Counted from the first letter of the stretch, positions 1 through 11,922 are shown. The stretch: DNA of 64,000 bases from Candidatus Pseudothioglobus aerophilus (GCA_014384565.1 JACNFO010000024.1:1-64000), one strand, 5' to 3'. Translations and numbers: made by a program. Notes: generated by a model from the letters alone, not told the origin.

Positions 1-49
1 AGGTGGACGCACAGTAGGTGCTGGAGTCGTCTCGAAAATTACGAGTTGA
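1..49 (+). CDS. tuf: Elongation factor Tu, C-terminal end (partial)
   Basis: Reading frame 2 gives the peptide GGRTVGAGVVSKITS followed by TGA, which matches the conserved last strand of EF-Tu (GGRTVGAGVV). Only the last 15 residues lie in the window. EF-Tu brings aminoacyl-tRNA to the ribosome. The position just upstream of tRNA-Trp and secE-nusG is the usual gammaproteobacterial arrangement of the second tuf copy (tufB). Confidence 0.9.
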   Translation, partial: GGRTVGAGVVSKITS

Positions 50-64
50 TTAGTTAATTGAGTA

Positions 65-97
65 AGTGGTTGCTTTTTGAAAGTAGCCACTTTTTTT
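65..97 (+). terminator. Rho-independent terminator after tuf
   Basis: A 9-bp stem (AGTGGTTGC with GTAGCCACT, allowing G-T pairs) and a 9-nt loop are followed directly by a run of seven T. It lies 16 nt after the tuf stop and before tRNA-Trp, so it should separate or attenuate tuf transcription from tRNA-Trp/secE. Confidence 0.8.
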
Positions 98-111
98 AGG
101 GTTTGATATTT

Positions 112-187
112 AGGCAAGTGGCTCAATTGGTAGAGTAGTGGTCTCCAAAACCATTGGTTGGGGGTTCGAGTCCCTCCTTGCCTGCCA
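112..187 (+). tRNA. trpT: tRNA-Trp (anticodon CCA)
   Basis: The cloverleaf is complete. Acceptor AGGCAAG pairs with CTTGCCT, followed by discriminator G and an encoded CCA. The anticodon loop CTCCAAA carries CCA, and the T arm contains GGTTCGAGTCC. The tRNA sits between tuf and secE, its usual place in gammaproteobacteria, and its 3' end is only 15 nt before the secE start, so both are probably co-transcribed. Confidence 0.97.
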
Positions 188-202
188 AATTAAAGGATAT
201 AT

Positions 203-586
203 GTGGCTAAACAAATAGAAAATTTAAAGAGTGGTTCTGATCAGTGGAAAACTATCTTAGCAGTTTTAATAGTAGTTGCTGGACTTGCTTTATATTATGT
301 CAATCCTTTAGGATTTAATGCACTTACAAAAGTTTTAGTAACCCTTGTAGTTTTGGTTATAGCGGTTACTGTTTTTGTGAAATCTGAGCAAGGTGATAGA
401 TTTGTTCATTTTTTGAAAGAGACACGAATTGAATTACGAAAGGTTGTTTGGCCGACTCGTCAAGAAACAATAAAAACAACTGGAATCATTATGGTTGCAG
501 TAGTTATAGTTGCAATTTTCCTTTGGATTGTTGATGCATTCTTTACTTGGGGTGTTCAATCAATTTCGTCAATTAATATTTTTTAA
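203..586 (+). CDS. secE: Preprotein translocase subunit SecE
   Basis: SecE clamps the SecY channel of the Sec translocase in the inner membrane. The 127-residue protein has the three-helix gammaproteobacterial form: membrane segments at about 17-33, 40-59 and 94-118. The conserved amphipathic stretch RKVVWPTRQET lies at 79-89. The start is GTG. An ATG two bases upstream is out of frame and stops after five codons, while AAAGGA lies at the right distance before the GTG. nusG follows 13 nt later, the classic secE-nusG pair. Confidence 0.97.
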   Translation: MAKQIENLKSGSDQWKTILAVLIVVAGLALYYVNPLGFNALTKVLVTLVVLVIAVTVFVKSEQGDRFVHFLKETRIELRKVVWPTRQETIKTTGIIMVAVVIVAIFLWIVDAFFTWGVQSISSINIF

Positions 587-599
587 GTAAAGGATTATT

Positions 600-1133
600 A
601 TGTCTAAGAATTGGTTTGTAATCCATGCTAGAAGCGGCTACGAAGCGAAAGTTAAAATAGCTATTGAAGAAGCTGTGACTAGAGAAGGTATTGAAGATTT
701 AGTTGATGAGATTCTTATTCCAACTGAACAAGTAGTTGAGCTAAAAGCTGGAAAGAAAAAAGAAACTGAGCGTAAATTTTTCCCAGGTTACATGCTTATA
801 AAGATGGAGCTTACGGAGCCTAGCTGGTTATTAGTTAAGAACACTAATAACGTTATAGGATTTATAGGCGGTTCATCTGGAAAACCTTCTCCAATAACTC
901 AGAGAGAAGTGGATAGAATTTTTGCACGCGTTCAAGAAGGTGCTGACAAGCCTAAGCCTAAGGTTGCATTTCAACCAGGTGAAGAAGTTTTGGTTACTGA
1001 AGGTCCATTTAATGAATTTAATGGAACTGTTGAAAGTGTTAATTATGAAAAAAGTTTGTTGACTGTAGAGGTTTTGATTTTTGGCCGAACAACTGCAGTC
1101 GAATTAGAGTTTTCTCAAGTAGAGAAGACATAA
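600..1133 (+). CDS. nusG: Transcription termination/antitermination factor NusG
   Basis: NusG binds the RNA polymerase clamp, suppresses pausing and links polymerase to Rho or to ribosomal protein S10. The 177-residue protein has the N-terminal NGN domain (WFVIHARSGYEAKV near the start, FFPGYMLIKM near residue 60) and a C-terminal KOW domain (GEEVLVTEGPFNEFNGTVE). It has the usual length and no insertion. It is preceded by AAAGGA and follows secE closely. Confidence 0.98.
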   Translation: MSKNWFVIHARSGYEAKVKIAIEEAVTREGIEDLVDEILIPTEQVVELKAGKKKETERKFFPGYMLIKMELTEPSWLLVKNTNNVIGFIGGSSGKPSPITQREVDRIFARVQEGADKPKPKVAFQPGEEVLVTEGPFNEFNGTVESVNYEKSLLTVEVLIFGRTTAVELEFSQVEKT

Positions 1134-1204
1134 GTCAATCAGTCAGAAGCGACTGAATTTGTTAACGGGGAGCTTAAAAGCGTTTGAACCCATAGGAGAT
1201 AAAA
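1134..1204 (+). promoter_or_regulatory. L11 operon leader, candidate L1 autoregulatory site
   Basis: The 71-nt gap before rplK holds a hairpin, TCAGTC-AGAAGC-GACTGA (1139-1156). A second possible helix with a GGGGAGC strand and a GAACCC strand follows, then the AGGAG ribosome site. In Escherichia coli the L11 operon is translationally repressed by L1 binding to a 23S-like structure in this leader. I infer the same role from position and folding; I did not match a covariance model. Confidence 0.45.
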
Positions 1205-1633
1205 ATGGCAAAAAAAATTGAGTCATATATTAAGTTGCAGGTTCCTGCAGCAGAGGCAAATCCTTCACCACCAGTTGGTCCAGCATTGGGTCAACATGGT
1301 GTAAACATTATGGATTTTTGTAAGGCGTTTAATGCTCAAACGCAAGAGCTTGATAAAGGGATGCCAGTACCTGTAATTATTACTGTATACAGTGATCGTA
1401 GTTTTACATTTATAACGAAGACTCCTCCTGCAGCAGTTTTGCTTCTTAAAGTGACAGGTATTGAAAAAGGCAGTAGTGAGCCACATCTTAATAAGGTTGG
1501 TAAAGTTACTCGTGCGCAATTAGAAGAAGTTGCGAATATAAAAATGAAGGACTTAAATGCAAATGATTTAGATGCAGCGGTTCAAATTGTTGCGGGCACT
1601 GCTCGCTCAATGGGTATTGTGGTGGAGGGATAA
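1205..1633 (+). CDS. rplK: 50S ribosomal protein L11
   Basis: L11 forms the GTPase-associated centre of the large subunit and is needed for RelA-dependent stringent response. The 142-residue protein is the standard length. It carries the signature [22 protein letters not shown] near residues 22-43 and the rRNA-binding C-terminal domain ([26 protein letters not shown]). It is preceded by AGGAG and rplA starts 2 nt after its stop, so the two are coupled. Confidence 0.98.
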   Translation: MAKKIESYIKLQVPAAEANPSPPVGPALGQHGVNIMDFCKAFNAQTQELDKGMPVPVIITVYSDRSFTFITKTPPAAVLLLKVTGIEKGSSEPHLNKVGKVTRAQLEEVANIKMKDLNANDLDAAVQIVAGTARSMGIVVEG

Positions 1634-1635
1634 TA

Positions 1636-2331
1636 ATGGCTAATTTATCAAAAAATCAAAAAGCAAGTGCTTTAAAAATTAAAGAAGGCTCTAAGTACGC
1701 AATTACTGAAGCTTTAGCATTAGTCAAAGATTGTGCTTCAGCTAAGTTTGATGAGTCGGTCGATGTTAGTATTAACTTAGGTATCGATACAAAAAAATCT
1801 GACCAAAATGTTCGTGGTGCAGTTGTCCTTCCTAATGGAACTGGAAAGGTTGTACGAGTGGCTGTTTTTACTCAAGGTGAAAACGCTCAAAAAGCAACCG
1901 ATGCTGGCGCAGATATTGTAGGTATGGATGAGCTAATGAAAAGTATGCAAGATGGAGATTTAAATTATGATGTAGTTATTGCATCTCCAGATGCTATGGG
2001 CGTTGTTGGAAGATTAGGCCAGGTTCTTGGACCTCGTGGATTAATGCCAAATCCAAAAGTTGGAACTGTAACGCCTGACGTTGCTACTGCTGTAAAGAAT
2101 GCAAAAGCTGGTCAAGTACGTTACCGCGCTGATAAAGCTGGAATTGTCCACGCTGGTATTGGAAAAGCTTCTTTTGACGTGAAAGCGTTAGAAGAAAATA
2201 TTGCTGCACTAATTGATGCGATTAAAAAAGCTAAACCAAGCTCGGCAAAAGGTATTTATTTCAAAAAAGTAAGTGTGTCGTCGACTATGGGCCCAGGCCT
2301 TAGTATTGATAGCGCAAGTTTAGACATTTAA
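1636..2331 (+). CDS. rplA: 50S ribosomal protein L1
   Basis: L1 forms the mobile L1 stalk at the tRNA exit site and is the usual translational repressor of the L11 operon. The 231 residues match family length. The signature [25 protein letters not shown] lies near the middle, and the C-terminal GPGLSID motif is intact. The ATG is 2 nt after the rplK stop with GGAGG overlapping the rplK end. Confidence 0.98.
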   Translation: MANLSKNQKASALKIKEGSKYAITEALALVKDCASAKFDESVDVSINLGIDTKKSDQNVRGAVVLPNGTGKVVRVAVFTQGENAQKATDAGADIVGMDELMKSMQDGDLNYDVVIASPDAMGVVGRLGQVLGPRGLMPNPKVGTVTPDVATAVKNAKAGQVRYRADKAGIVHAGIGKASFDVKALEENIAALIDAIKKAKPSSAKGIYFKKVSVSSTMGPGLSIDSASLDI

Positions 2332-2343
2332 ATAGATTTAAAT

Positions 2344-2367
2344 GCTGATAATTTAATAATTATCAGC
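2344..2367 (+). terminator. Hairpin after rplA (possible weak attenuator)
   Basis: A perfect 10-bp inverted repeat, GCTGATAATT-TAAT-AATTATCAGC, starts 12 nt after the rplA stop. It has no following T run, so it is unlikely to be a strong intrinsic terminator. It may be an RNA-processing site or mark the upstream edge of the L10 leader. Confidence 0.4.
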
Positions 2368-2376
2368 TAAGGAATT

Positions 2377-2551
2377 CTTTGGGCAACAAGGTAACTTGTT
2401 CTGCCTCAAAGACCATAGGTGCGACAGATTGATGATAATTTGTTGCTTAATAAATTGATCCTTCAATTTGCCTATGTAGAGGGTATGGAAATACCTTGTG
2501 GCGAAAGTTGTAATTTTATAGCTTTCATTTTTTAATTGTTCAGGAGAGATT
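2377..2551 (+). promoter_or_regulatory. Ribosomal L10 leader (rplJL autoregulatory element)
   Basis: The 220-nt gap before rplJ folds into nested stems. One is CTTTGGGCA-ACAAG-GTAA-CTTGT-TC-TGCC-CAAAG (2377-2411). A long-range CATAGG/CCTATG helix joins 2414-2419 to 2471-2476, and GGTAT-GGAA-ATACC lies at 2482-2495. The length, the position directly before rplJ and the stacked helices resemble the L10 leader, where the L10-L7/L12 complex represses translation. A hit to the Rfam L10 leader model would confirm it. Confidence 0.65.
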
Positions 2552-3073
2552 ATGGCTCTAAATCTTGAAGCAAAAAAAGCAGTCGTTGAACAGGTCAATG
2601 CAGTAGCTAATGGTGCTGTGTCTGTAGGTGTTGCTGAGTATCGTGGATTGAATGTTGGACAAATGACTAATTTGCGAAATGCTGCTATGGACGCAGATGT
2701 TTCTTTGCGTGTTGTTAAAAATACGCTTGCAAAGAGGGCATTAGCTGAGACAGGGTGTGAATGTATTATCCCAGTCTTAAGCGGACCGGTTATCTTGGGT
2801 TTTTCTCAAGAAGATCCGGGCGCTGTAGCGCGTGTTTTCAGTGACTTCATCAAAGATAATGAAGCATTAGTTGTTAAAGGTTTGGGAGTTTCCGGTGAAT
2901 TTATTGATGCAGATCAATTAAAGAGAATCGCGAGCCTACCAACCAAAGATCAAGCAATCAGTATGTTGATGGCGTTGATGCTTGCACCAACTGAGAAATT
3001 AGTTAGAACTTTAAACGAAGTTCCAACGAAGTTAACTCGTGTTGTAGCAGCTGTTCGTGATCAAAAACAATAA
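2552..3073 (+). CDS. rplJ: 50S ribosomal protein L10
   Basis: L10 anchors the L7/L12 dimers on the ribosomal stalk and acts as operon repressor. The 173-residue protein has the rRNA-binding N-terminal domain ([30 protein letters not shown]) and a C-terminal helix ([21 protein letters not shown]) that recruits L7/L12. It is preceded by AGGAGA and followed 24 nt later by rplL. Confidence 0.98.
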   Translation: MALNLEAKKAVVEQVNAVANGAVSVGVAEYRGLNVGQMTNLRNAAMDADVSLRVVKNTLAKRALAETGCECIIPVLSGPVILGFSQEDPGAVARVFSDFIKDNEALVVKGLGVSGEFIDADQLKRIASLPTKDQAISMLMALMLAPTEKLVRTLNEVPTKLTRVVAAVRDQKQ

Positions 3074-3097
3074 TAATTATATAAAGGAGTTAATATC

Positions 3098-3478
3098 ATG
3101 GCGAAATTAAGCAATGAAGATATTTTAGGTGCAATTGCAGACATGTCTGTAATGGATGTTGTTGAGCTAGTATCAGCAATGGAAGAAAAGTTTGGAGTTT
3201 CTGCAGCAGCGGTTGCAGCAGCACCAGTAGCAGCAGCTGCAGATGCTGGATCAGCAGCTGAAGAAAAGACTGAGTTCAATGTAATGCTAACAAGTTTTGG
3301 TGAAAAGAAAGTTGCCGTTATTAAAGCTGTTCGTACTATTACAGGTTTAGGCCTTAAAGAGGCTAAAGATCTTGTTGAAAGCGCTCCTGCAGCAATTAAA
3401 GAAGGTGCATCAAAAGCGGAAGCTGATGATATTCAAAAGCAGCTTGAAGAAGCTGGTGCTAGCGTAGAACTTAAGTAA
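3098..3478 (+). CDS. rplL: 50S ribosomal protein L7/L12
   Basis: L7/L12 is the multicopy stalk protein that recruits translational GTPases. The 126 residues comprise an N-terminal dimerisation helix, an alanine-rich hinge (about 35-50) and the C-terminal domain with [24 protein letters not shown] and [12 protein letters not shown]. The strong AAGGAG site fits its need for four-fold synthesis over L10. An attenuator follows it. Confidence 0.98.
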   Translation: MAKLSNEDILGAIADMSVMDVVELVSAMEEKFGVSAAAVAAAPVAAAADAGSAAEEKTEFNVMLTSFGEKKVAVIKAVRTITGLGLKEAKDLVESAPAAIKEGASKAEADDIQKQLEEAGASVELK

Positions 3479-3495
3479 TTTGTTTAATGCTACAA

Positions 3496-3531
3496 ACCAA
3501 AATCCCCAAAGGGGATTTTGGTGTTTTTTTT
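3496..3531 (+). terminator. rplL-rpoB attenuator hairpin
   Basis: A 12-bp perfect stem, ACCAAAATCCCC-AAA-GGGGATTTTGGT, is followed by GTTTTTTTT. It is a textbook intrinsic terminator located between rplL and rpoB. In E. coli a partial terminator at the same place lowers rpoBC transcription below that of the ribosomal protein genes. The strength here suggests strong attenuation or a separate rpoB promoter. Confidence 0.88.
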
Positions 3532-3575
3532 AGAAGTAATTTTGAAAACCATTTATTGATTATTACGGGGCATCC

Positions 3576-6500
3576 ATGACTTATTCATTTACAGAAAAAA
3601 AACGTATCAGAAATAATTTTGGAACAAGAGAGTCGATTCTTAAAGAACCAGATTTATTATCTATCCAGATTAATTCATTCAATAGCTTTATTCAAAAAGG
3701 AGCTACTGAAAAGGAAAATATTGGCCTTCACTCTGTCTTTCAATCTGTATTTCCAATTACCGCCCTAAATGGTTATGCTGAAATTGAATATTTAGATTAT
3801 GAGCTTCAAGAGCCTAAATACAATGTTAAAGAATGTAAGCTTCGTGGTGTAACGTATGCTGCAACCTTACAAGTTAAACTTAACTTGGTTCTTTTTGACA
3901 AAAATGGCTCTAATTTAAAGAAGAAGCGTCGTGTTAAGCAAATTATTGAAGAAAGTGTCTACCTAGGCCAGCTTCCATTGATGACTGACACTGGAACCTT
4001 TGTAATTAATGGTACAGAGCGCGTTGTGGTTTCTCAGCTTCATCGTTCTCCAGGAGTTATTTTTGAGCACGATAAGGGGAAGACTCACTCCTCAGGTAAA
4101 ATATTATTCTCATCACGTATTATTCCTTACCGTGGTTCATGGTTAGATTTTGAGTTTGATCATCACGAGCATTTATTTGTTCGAATTGATCGAAGAAGAA
4201 AACTACCTGTCACCTCACTGCTACGTGCAATGGGACAGTCTACAAATGATATTATTGATACTTTTTTTGATCATATTATTGTTAAATTAAAATCTAAATC
4301 ATGTGATTTAGTTATAAAGCCTGAGCGCTTGAAAGGAATCATTGCAGAATTCGATATCAAGATTGGCAAGGATGTCATTGTTGAGCAAGGTCGACGAATT
4401 ACAGCTAGGCACGCAAAAATTTTACAAGATGCAAAAGTAGACTCAATCAGTGCTCCGCTAGAGTATCTTATTGGGAAGGTAATTTCCTCAGATGTAATTG
4501 ATACTGATACGGGTGAAATTTTATTAGCTGCTAACTCATTGATAACTGCAGAATCTATTGAGGTCTTATCAGCAACTAAGATTAAAAAAATAAATATTAT
4601 TTATCTTAACGATGCGGAAAATGGTATTTATATATCTGACACTTTACGTCTAGATGAGTTGCAAACAGAAATTGAAGCTCGCATGTCAATCTATCATGTC
4701 ATGAGACCGGGTGAACCTGCAACAGAAGATGCAGTTAACACACTTTTTTCTAATCTATTTTTTAATAATGATCGATATGATCTTTCACGTGTTGGAAGAA
4801 TGAAGCTTAATAGGAGGCTAGGTGTTGCCAGTGAGACTGGTGAGCATGTTCTAACTCATGATGATATTATTAATGTAATCAAACAGTTAATTGATATCAA
4901 GAATGGACATGATGTTGTAGATGATGTTGACACTCTAGCTAATAGAAGAGTAAGAGCAATTGGTGAAATGATTGAAAACCAATTTAGAATAGGCCTTATT
5001 CGCGTAGAAAAAGCAGTAAAAGAGGGATTAAATCTTGCTGAAACAGATGAATTAACTCCTCAAGACCTTATTAATTCTAAACCAGTTTCAGCAGCGGTTA
5101 GAGAGTTTTTTGGCTCTTCACAGTTGTCGCAATTTATGGATCAAGTTAACCCATTGTCTGGTGTAACTCATAAACGCCGTATATCTGCCTTAGGTCCAGG
5201 TGGCCTTACAAGAGAGCGTGCTGGTTTCGAAGTTCGTGACGTGCATCCATCCCACTATGGTCGGTTATGTCCAATTGAGACGCCAGAAGGCCCAAATATT
5301 GGATTGATTAATACTTTGGCAGTTTACGCAAGAACAAACGATTACGGTTTTTTAGAAACACCATATCAAATAGTTAAAAAAGGATTGGTAACTAAAGAAA
5401 TTGTTTATGTATCAGCAATTGATGAAATCAATCACACTATCGCTCAAGCAAACTCTAAAGTAGATAGCAAGGGTTATTTGGTAGACGATCTTGTTTCAGG
5501 ACGCCATAAAAATGAATTTGTACTGGTAGATAAGTCTGAGGTGACATTGATTGATATTGATTCAAAACAAATATCATCAGTAGCTGCATCACTGATTCCA
5601 TTCCTTGAGCATGATGATGCAAACCGTGCGTTGATGGGTTCTAATATGCAGCGTCAAGCTGTGCCTGTTCTTAGGGCTGAGAAGCCACTCGTTGGAACAG
5701 GCATTGAGCGAGTTGTTGCAACAGATTCAAGGGTCTGTGTTGTTGCAAATCATGATGGAGTTGTTGAAACAGTAGATGCTTCTAGAATCGTAATTCGAGT
5801 TGATGCCAAGCAAGCAAAGGCTGGAGAGCTTGGTGTTGATATTTATAGTTTGGTCAAATATTCGCGTTCAAATCAAAATACTTGTATCAATCAAAAGCCA
5901 CTTGTTCAACCAGGTGATAAGGTTGTTGCAGGTGATGTGTTGGCAGATGGTCCATCTACTGATTTAGGTGAGCTTGCACTAGGTCAAAATATGATGATTG
6001 CCTTTATGCCTTGGAATGGATATAACTTTGAAGACTCAATACTAATATCTGAAAAAGTTGTTCAGGAAGACCGCTACACTTCAATTCATATTGAAGAATT
6101 GACAGCTTATGCTAGAGATACAAAGTTAGGCGCTGAAGAGGTTACTGCAGATATTCCTAATGTAAGTGAATCTGCCCTATCAAAACTAGATGATGTAGGT
6201 ATTGTATATGTAGGTGCTCGAGTAAAGGGTGGCGATATTCTTGTTGGAAAGGTTACTCCCAAAAGTGAAACAGTGCTTTCTCCTGAAGAGAAACTATTGA
6301 GAGCTATTTTTGGAGAAAAAGCTAATAATGTGAAGGATACTTCTTTGAGAATGGGTGCTTCAAAGTCTGGAGTAGTAATCGATGTCCAGATATTCACTAA
6401 GGACCGTATTGCAAAAGATTCTCGTGCGCTAGTCATTGATGAAGAGCGTTTAGAGAACATCAAAAAAGATATTGATGATGAGTTTGGAATTATTGATGGA

Positions 6501-7658
6501 GATATCTTTCGCCGAATTCGTTTAAAGCTTTCTGGAAATGTTTCGACTAGTAATATTGGAAGCATTAAAAGTGGTGATAAATTAGCTTCTAAAGATCTAA
6601 AGTCCCTAGAAAATGATCAATTATCAAAATTAAAAGTTAAAGATTCAGCAGTAAATAAAGAAGTTGCTGCACTAGTAAAGCAGTCAAAAGCGAAACAAGA
6701 AGAGTTTGAGCTTTTTTATGAGCAAGAGAGTGCCAAGATTAAAGAGGGAGCTGAATTGCCACCAGGGGTTCAAAAGATGGTGAAGGTTTATGTGGCAACC
6801 CGTAAAACTCTGCAGGTTGGTGATAAGATGGCTGGACGACATGGCAATAAAGGCGTTATTTCACGTGTATCACCGGTTGAAGATATGCCTCATCTTGCAG
6901 ACGGCACACCAGTTGACGTTGTTCTTAATCCACTTGGTGTCCCATCACGCATGAATGTTGGACAGGTGCTTGAGGTTCACTTAGGGTGGGCTGCTAAGGG
7001 TTTGGGTCAAAAAATTGGTGATTTACTAGATGAGCATCGTAAAGACACTATTAAGCAAATTCGCTCAATGCTGGATTCTATTTACAATAGTTATGGAAAA
7101 GCTGAGGATTTAAAGTCATTTAGTGATGATGAGATATTGGAATTAGCTAATAATCTTCGATCTGGAGTTCCAATGGCAACACCAGTATTTGATGGAATTA
7201 AAGAAGATGACATTAAGTCTTTACTAAAGATGGCAGATTTGCCTGAGAGTGGTCAAATTCAATTATTTGATGGACGTACAGGAGATGCATTTGACCGCGA
7301 TATAACTGTTGGCTATATGCATATGCTTAAGCTCAATCACTTAGTTGATGATAAGATGCATGCTCGCTCTACAGGACCATATTCACTTGTTACCCAGCAA
7401 CCATTGAGTGGTAAAGCTCAATTTGGTGGCCAAAGATTTGGTGAAATGGAAGTTTGGGCGCTTGAAGCTTATGGCGCAGCTTATACGCTGCGAGAAATGT
7501 TAACAGTTAAGTCTGATGATGTTACTGGAAGAGCTAAGATGTACAAAAATATAGTGGACGGTGAAAATCGTACTGAGTCAGTAATGCCAGAATCGTTTAA
7601 TGTTCTTGTGAAAGAAATTCGATCTCTAGGTATTGATACTGAACTTGAACAACATTAA
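3576..7658 (+). CDS. rpoB: DNA-directed RNA polymerase subunit beta
   Basis: This is the beta subunit of RNA polymerase, 1360 residues, close to the gammaproteobacterial length. The rifampicin-binding region starts near residue 515 ([20 protein letters not shown], then [10 protein letters not shown]). The D, H and S positions usually altered in resistant mutants are wild type. The active-centre motif [12 protein letters not shown] and the C-terminal segment [20 protein letters not shown] are present. It follows the attenuator by 45 nt and precedes rpoC by 14 nt. Confidence 0.99.
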   Translation: MTYSFTEKKRIRNNFGTRESILKEPDLLSIQINSFNSFIQKGATEKENIGLHSVFQSVFPITALNGYAEIEYLDYELQEPKYNVKECKLRGVTYAATLQVKLNLVLFDKNGSNLKKKRRVKQIIEESVYLGQLPLMTDTGTFVINGTERVVVSQLHRSPGVIFEHDKGKTHSSGKILFSSRIIPYRGSWLDFEFDHHEHLFVRIDRRRKLPVTSLLRAMGQSTNDIIDTFFDHIIVKLKSKSCDLVIKPERLKGIIAEFDIKIGKDVIVEQGRRITARHAKILQDAKVDSISAPLEYLIGKVISSDVIDTDTGEILLAANSLITAESIEVLSATKIKKINIIYLNDAENGIYISDTLRLDELQTEIEARMSIYHVMRPGEPATEDAVNTLFSNLFFNNDRYDLSRVGRMKLNRRLGVASETGEHVLTHDDIINVIKQLIDIKNGHDVVDDVDTLANRRVRAIGEMIENQFRIGLIRVEKAVKEGLNLAETDELTPQDLINSKPVSAAVREFFGSSQLSQFMDQVNPLSGVTHKRRISALGPGGLTRERAGFEVRDVHPSHYGRLCPIETPEGPNIGLINTLAVYARTNDYGFLETPYQIVKKGLVTKEIVYVSAIDEINHTIAQANSKVDSKGYLVDDLVSGRHKNEFVLVDKSEVTLIDIDSKQISSVAASLIPFLEHDDANRALMGSNMQRQAVPVLRAEKPLVGTGIERVVATDSRVCVVANHDGVVETVDASRIVIRVDAKQAKAGELGVDIYSLVKYSRSNQNTCINQKPLVQPGDKVVAGDVLADGPSTDLGELALGQNMMIAFMPWNGYNFEDSILISEKVVQEDRYTSIHIEELTAYARDTKLGAEEVTADIPNVSESALSKLDDVGIVYVGARVKGGDILVGKVTPKSETVLSPEEKLLRAIFGEKANNVKDTSLRMGASKSGVVIDVQIFTKDRIAKDSRALVIDEERLENIKKDIDDEFGIIDGDIFRRIRLKLSGNVSTSNIGSIKSGDKLASKDLKSLENDQLSKLKVKDSAVNKEVAALVKQSKAKQEEFELFYEQESAKIKEGAELPPGVQKMVKVYVATRKTLQVGDKMAGRHGNKGVISRVSPVEDMPHLADGTPVDVVLNPLGVPSRMNVGQVLEVHLGWAAKGLGQKIGDLLDEHRKDTIKQIRSMLDSIYNSYGKAEDLKSFSDDEILELANNLRSGVPMATPVFDGIKEDDIKSLLKMADLPESGQIQLFDGRTGDAFDRDITVGYMHMLKLNHLVDDKMHARSTGPYSLVTQQPLSGKAQFGGQRFGEMEVWALEAYGAAYTLREMLTVKSDDVTGRAKMYKNIVDGENRTESVMPESFNVLVKEIRSLGIDTELEQH

Positions 7659-7672
7659 ATTAGGAGAATAAT

Positions 7673-10600
7673 TTGAAAGATTTATTACAAATTTTAAAAC
7701 AGCAAAATAAAGATCAAGATTTTGATGCAATAAGAGTTGGACTTGCTTCCCCTGAAAAAATTCGTTCATGGTCATTTGGTGAAGTAAAAAAACCTGAAAC
7801 TATTAACTATAGAACCTTTAAACCTGAAAGAGAGGGTTTATTTTGCGCCAAGATTTTTGGTCCAATGAAAGACTTTGAATGCTTGTGTGGTAAATATAAG
7901 CGCATGAAGTTTAGAAATGTAGTGTGTGAAAAATGTGGCGTTGAAGTCACTCTTTCTAAAGTAAGGCGAGAAAGGATGGGCCACATCGAGCTGGCTGCTC
8001 CAGTTGCACATATTTGGTATCTAAAATCTTTACCTTCTAGGTTAGGATTGCTTATGGATATGACCTTGAAAGATATTGAAAGGGTTCTTTATTTTGAAGC
8101 TTTTTTGGTAACAGATCCTGGTAGCACCCCACTAATCAAAAAACAACTTCTTACTGAAGAGATGTATTTTGAAGCTTTAGATCAATATGGTGATGATGAG
8201 TTTGTTGCAAAAATGGGCGCAGAAGCAATGCAGGATGTTCTTTCTGAAATGCAACTTGAAAAAGAAGCTGCAAATTTGCGAGATGATGCTCTTAATACAA
8301 AATCACAAACTAAACTGAAGAAAATCAATAAGCGTCTTAAGCTAGTTGATTCTTTAATAAAATCAGGAAATAAACCAGAATGGATGGTTTTGAATGTGCT
8401 TCCAATTCTGCCTCCAGATTTAAGACCCTTAGTTCCTCTAGATGGCGGTCGTTTTGCAACATCTGATTTAAATGATTTATATCGCCGAGTAATAAATAGA
8501 AATAATCGTCTTGGAAGATTATTAGAGCTTGATGCGCCTGAAATTATTGTAAGAAATGAAAAGCGTATGCTACAAGAAGCAGTCGATTCCTTGATTGATA
8601 ATGGTCGTCGTGGTCGTGCTGTAATGGGCAATAATAGACGCCCTCTTAAATCAATTGCAGATATGATTAAAGGTAAGCAAGGACGATTCCGCCAAAACTT
8701 ACTAGGAAAAAGAGTTGATTATTCTGGACGTTCTGTTATTGTTTGTGGTCCATATTTAAAACTTCATCAGTGTGGACTTCCTAAGAAGATGGCTTTAGAG
8801 CTTTTTAAGCCTTTTATTTATAATCGCCTGCAAGCTAATGGATTGGCTTCAACTATTAAAGCTGCAAAGAAAATGGTTGAAAGTGAGATTCCTGAAGTGT
8901 GGGATATACTTGAAAGAGTTGTTCATCAGCACCCTGTTTTACTAAATCGTGCACCTACTCTACATAGACTGGGTATCCAAGCATTTGAACCACTTTTAAT
9001 TGAAGGCAAGGCAATTCAGCTTCACCCTCTAGTATGTACTGCGTTTAATGCGGACTTTGATGGTGACCAGATGGCTGTTCATGTCCCACTCTCTGAGGAA
9101 GCTCAATTAGAAGCAAGAACTCTAATGCTAGCGTCAAATAATATTCTTCATTTAGCCAGTGGTGACCCAATTATTATTCCATCTCAAGATGTAATTCTTG
9201 GTCTTTACTATATGACTAGAGAGATGGTTAATCAGCAAGGCGAAGGTATGATTTTTGCTAATACTAATGAAGCACTTTCTGCTTATGATGCAAAGTTAGT
9301 TAGCCTTCATGCTAAGATTAAATTAAGAGTACAAGATTATAAAAAAATAGACTCTGCTTTCACACCTGTAGGTACTCGTATTGTTGACACTACAATTGGT
9401 AGAGCGATTTTTTCTAGAATTTTGCCTAAAGGCTTATCGTTTGACTTAATTAATGAAGCTTTAACTAAAAAAGTAGTTTCAAACTTAATACACGTTTGCT
9501 ATAGATCTCAAGAGCTTAAAGAAACAGTAATTTTTGCTGATCAAATGATGTATATGGGCTTTGAATACTCTACTAAATCAGGAATATCTTTTTGTTCAAA
9601 TGACATGATCATTCCAAGTGAAAAAGCTGAGATGATTGATAAGGCTTCTTCTCAGGTCAAAGATGTTCAACAGCAATTTGCTTCTGGTGTTGTTACTAAT
9701 GGTGAGCGTTATAACAAAGTTATTGATATTTGGTCAAGAACTTCTGAGGAAGTTGCTAAGGCAATGATGGATAAAGTTGGTTATGAAGATATAACGGATG
9801 CTGAAGGAAAGACAGAAAAAAAGCCATCATTTAATTCAATCTATATGATGGCTGATTCTGGAGCTAGAGGCTCACCAGCACAGATACGTCAGTTGGCCGG
9901 AATGCGTGGTCTAATGGCAAAGCCAGATGGATCAATTATTGAGACTCCAATTACAAGTAATTTCCGTGAAGGTCTAAATAATATGCAGTACTTTATTTCT
10001 ACTCATGGAGCTCGAAAAGGTTTGGCTGATACAGCATTAAAAACTGCCAACTCTGGTTATCTGACTCGAAGGTTAGTTGACGTAGGACAAGATTTAGTTG
10101 TAACAGAAGAGGATTGTGGAACTAAGAATGGTTTGGTAATGAAGGCTGTTATTGATGGAGGAAATGTAGTTCAAACATTAGGAACTGCAGTTCTTGGTAG
10201 AGTGGTATCTGAAAAAGTGATGCTACCCAATTCAAAAGATGTGTTCTTAGAGAAAGATCATTTAATTACATTAGATGATTCAGATAAAATTAATGAACTT
10301 GGTATTGAGTTTATTAAAGTGCGCTCTGCAATTACTTGCGAATTATCTTATGGTGTCTGTGCATCTTGCTATGGAAATGATATGGCAAGAGGTCACAAAA
10401 TAGGAGTTGGTGAGGCTGTCGGGGTTATTGCTGCTCAATCAATTGGTGAGCCAGGAACTCAGCTAACAATGCGTACTTTCCATATTGGTGGTGCTGCTAG
10501 CTCATCTACTGCAGTTAATAGTATCAATATTGATACTAATGGCATTGTTCATTTTGAAAATATGAAGTCTATTAAAAATGCTAGTGGTGATTTTGTTGTT

Positions 10601-11860
10601 GTATCAAGATCTTCTGAAGCCTCAATTAGAAATGAACTAGGCCAAGTAAAAGAGCGCTATAAGTTGCCTTATGGAGCTATTGTTCACTTTAAAGATGGTG
10701 GCAAGGTCAAGGCTAAAGATAAGATTGCTGATTGGGATCCGCATACACACCCAATAATAGCTGAAAATTCTGGAAGAGTTTCATTCATTGATTTTGTTGA
10801 GGGTTTAACAGTTGTTAAAAACTCAGATCCTTTGACTGGTTTAATCTTCTTTGAAATAATTGAGGAAGCACAAAGAACTTCAGCAGCAAAAGATATGAAG
10901 CCAATGCTTCAATTGGTTGATAAAAAAGATAAAAAATTGATATTGTCAACGCACTATTTGCCGTCCGGAGTTAAAATAAATCTAGAAGATGGACAGCTTA
11001 TTGATGCAGGTTCAATACTTGCTAAGATTCCTAAAGCAGTTTCAAAAACAAGTGACATTACTGGTGGTTTGCCAAGAGTTGCTGATTTATTTGAAGCACG
11101 TAAAGCTAAAGATCATGCGATTCTCGCAGAAACTGTTGGTGTTGTTAGTTTCGGAAGTCCTACAAAGTCTAAAGTTCGCATGCTTATTACGAGTGATGAT
11201 GGTGATGTAACTGAAATGATGATTCATCATTGGAGGGCAATCAACGTATTTGATGGTGAAACTGTTGAAAAAGGTGATGTGATTTCTGATGGCCCATATA
11301 ATCCCCATGATATTCTCCGCTTATTAGGCGTAGAAGCTTTAGCTAACTATATGGTTAGAGAAGTTCAAAATGTTTATCGACTTCAAGGAGTTAAGATATC
11401 AGATAAGCATATAGAGGTGGTCGTTAAGCAAATGCTTAGAAAAGTTGAAATTATCGATAATGGAGACTCAAACTATGTAAATGGCGAAACAGCTGAATTT
11501 GTTCATGTTGTAGAGAAGAATAAGCAGTTGAAGGCACAGAAGAAAGATGAGATTGTATTCCAAAGATTGCTAATGGGTATTACAAAAGCATCTTTATCTA
11601 CTGAATCATTCATCTCTGCTGCTTCTTTCCAAGAAACTACAAGAGTTCTTACTGAGGCTTCAATAACAGGAAGAGTAGATGATCTTAAAGGTCTTAAAGA
11701 GAATGTAATTGTAGGTAGACTTATTCCTGCCGGCACTGGCTTTAAACACCATCAGGAAAAGAGAAAGAAGCGCATAGACGCCTCATTTATGCAAACGAAT
11801 GATGCTGAGCAAGAGCTATCTGCTCAGTTGAGTGAAGTTGAGGCTGAAGTGGAAGAGTAA
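7673..11860 (+). CDS. rpoC: DNA-directed RNA polymerase subunit beta-prime
   Basis: This is the catalytic beta-prime subunit, 1395 residues. The N-terminal zinc-binding cysteines are C70, C72, C85 and C88. The magnesium-chelating motif NADFDGDQM lies near residue 459. The second cysteine cluster (CGTKNG near 815, then [11 protein letters not shown] near 888) and the trigger-loop region are intact. The start is TTG, supported by AGGAG a few bases upstream and by alignment to the family N-terminus ([11 protein letters not shown]). Confidence 0.99.
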   Translation: MKDLLQILKQQNKDQDFDAIRVGLASPEKIRSWSFGEVKKPETINYRTFKPEREGLFCAKIFGPMKDFECLCGKYKRMKFRNVVCEKCGVEVTLSKVRRERMGHIELAAPVAHIWYLKSLPSRLGLLMDMTLKDIERVLYFEAFLVTDPGSTPLIKKQLLTEEMYFEALDQYGDDEFVAKMGAEAMQDVLSEMQLEKEAANLRDDALNTKSQTKLKKINKRLKLVDSLIKSGNKPEWMVLNVLPILPPDLRPLVPLDGGRFATSDLNDLYRRVINRNNRLGRLLELDAPEIIVRNEKRMLQEAVDSLIDNGRRGRAVMGNNRRPLKSIADMIKGKQGRFRQNLLGKRVDYSGRSVIVCGPYLKLHQCGLPKKMALELFKPFIYNRLQANGLASTIKAAKKMVESEIPEVWDILERVVHQHPVLLNRAPTLHRLGIQAFEPLLIEGKAIQLHPLVCTAFNADFDGDQMAVHVPLSEEAQLEARTLMLASNNILHLASGDPIIIPSQDVILGLYYMTREMVNQQGEGMIFANTNEALSAYDAKLVSLHAKIKLRVQDYKKIDSAFTPVGTRIVDTTIGRAIFSRILPKGLSFDLINEALTKKVVSNLIHVCYRSQELKETVIFADQMMYMGFEYSTKSGISFCSNDMIIPSEKAEMIDKASSQVKDVQQQFASGVVTNGERYNKVIDIWSRTSEEVAKAMMDKVGYEDITDAEGKTEKKPSFNSIYMMADSGARGSPAQIRQLAGMRGLMAKPDGSIIETPITSNFREGLNNMQYFISTHGARKGLADTALKTANSGYLTRRLVDVGQDLVVTEEDCGTKNGLVMKAVIDGGNVVQTLGTAVLGRVVSEKVMLPNSKDVFLEKDHLITLDDSDKINELGIEFIKVRSAITCELSYGVCASCYGNDMARGHKIGVGEAVGVIAAQSIGEPGTQLTMRTFHIGGAASSSTAVNSINIDTNGIVHFENMKSIKNASGDFVVVSRSSEASIRNELGQVKERYKLPYGAIVHFKDGGKVKAKDKIADWDPHTHPIIAENSGRVSFIDFVEGLTVVKNSDPLTGLIFFEIIEEAQRTSAAKDMKPMLQLVDKKDKKLILSTHYLPSGVKINLEDGQLIDAGSILAKIPKAVSKTSDITGGLPRVADLFEARKAKDHAILAETVGVVSFGSPTKSKVRMLITSDDGDVTEMMIHHWRAINVFDGETVEKGDVISDGPYNPHDILRLLGVEALANYMVREVQNVYRLQGVKISDKHIEVVVKQMLRKVEIIDNGDSNYVNGETAEFVHVVEKNKQLKAQKKDEIVFQRLLMGITKASLSTESFISAASFQETTRVLTEASITGRVDDLKGLKENVIVGRLIPAGTGFKHHQEKRKKRIDASFMQTNDAEQELSAQLSEVEAEVEE

Positions 11861-11879
11861 AAAAAGGTTCATTTAAATT

Positions 11880-11922
11880 AAAGGCATTTCAATTTATTTC
11901 TTAAATTGGAATGCCTTTTTTG
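11880..11922 (+). terminator. Rho-independent terminator after rpoC
   Basis: AAAGGCATTTCAATTTA and TTAAATTGGAATGCCTTT form a long stem of about 17 bp with a G-T pair and a short loop. It ends in a T run and closes the rplKAJL-rpoBC transcription unit 20 nt after the rpoC stop. Confidence 0.9.

Noticed and set aside
1265-1519. Minus-strand ORF inside rplK, and similar reverse or shifted ORFs elsewhere in the track (for example 6107-6565, 8182-8631, 25613-25987, 49132-49545).
   Set aside because: They lie fully within well-identified genes, have no family-like motifs and no ribosome sites; they are shadow frames.
2353-2598. Minus-strand 81-residue ORF in the rplA-rplJ gap.
   Set aside because: The gap folds as an L10-type leader and the ORF runs into rplJ; not coding.
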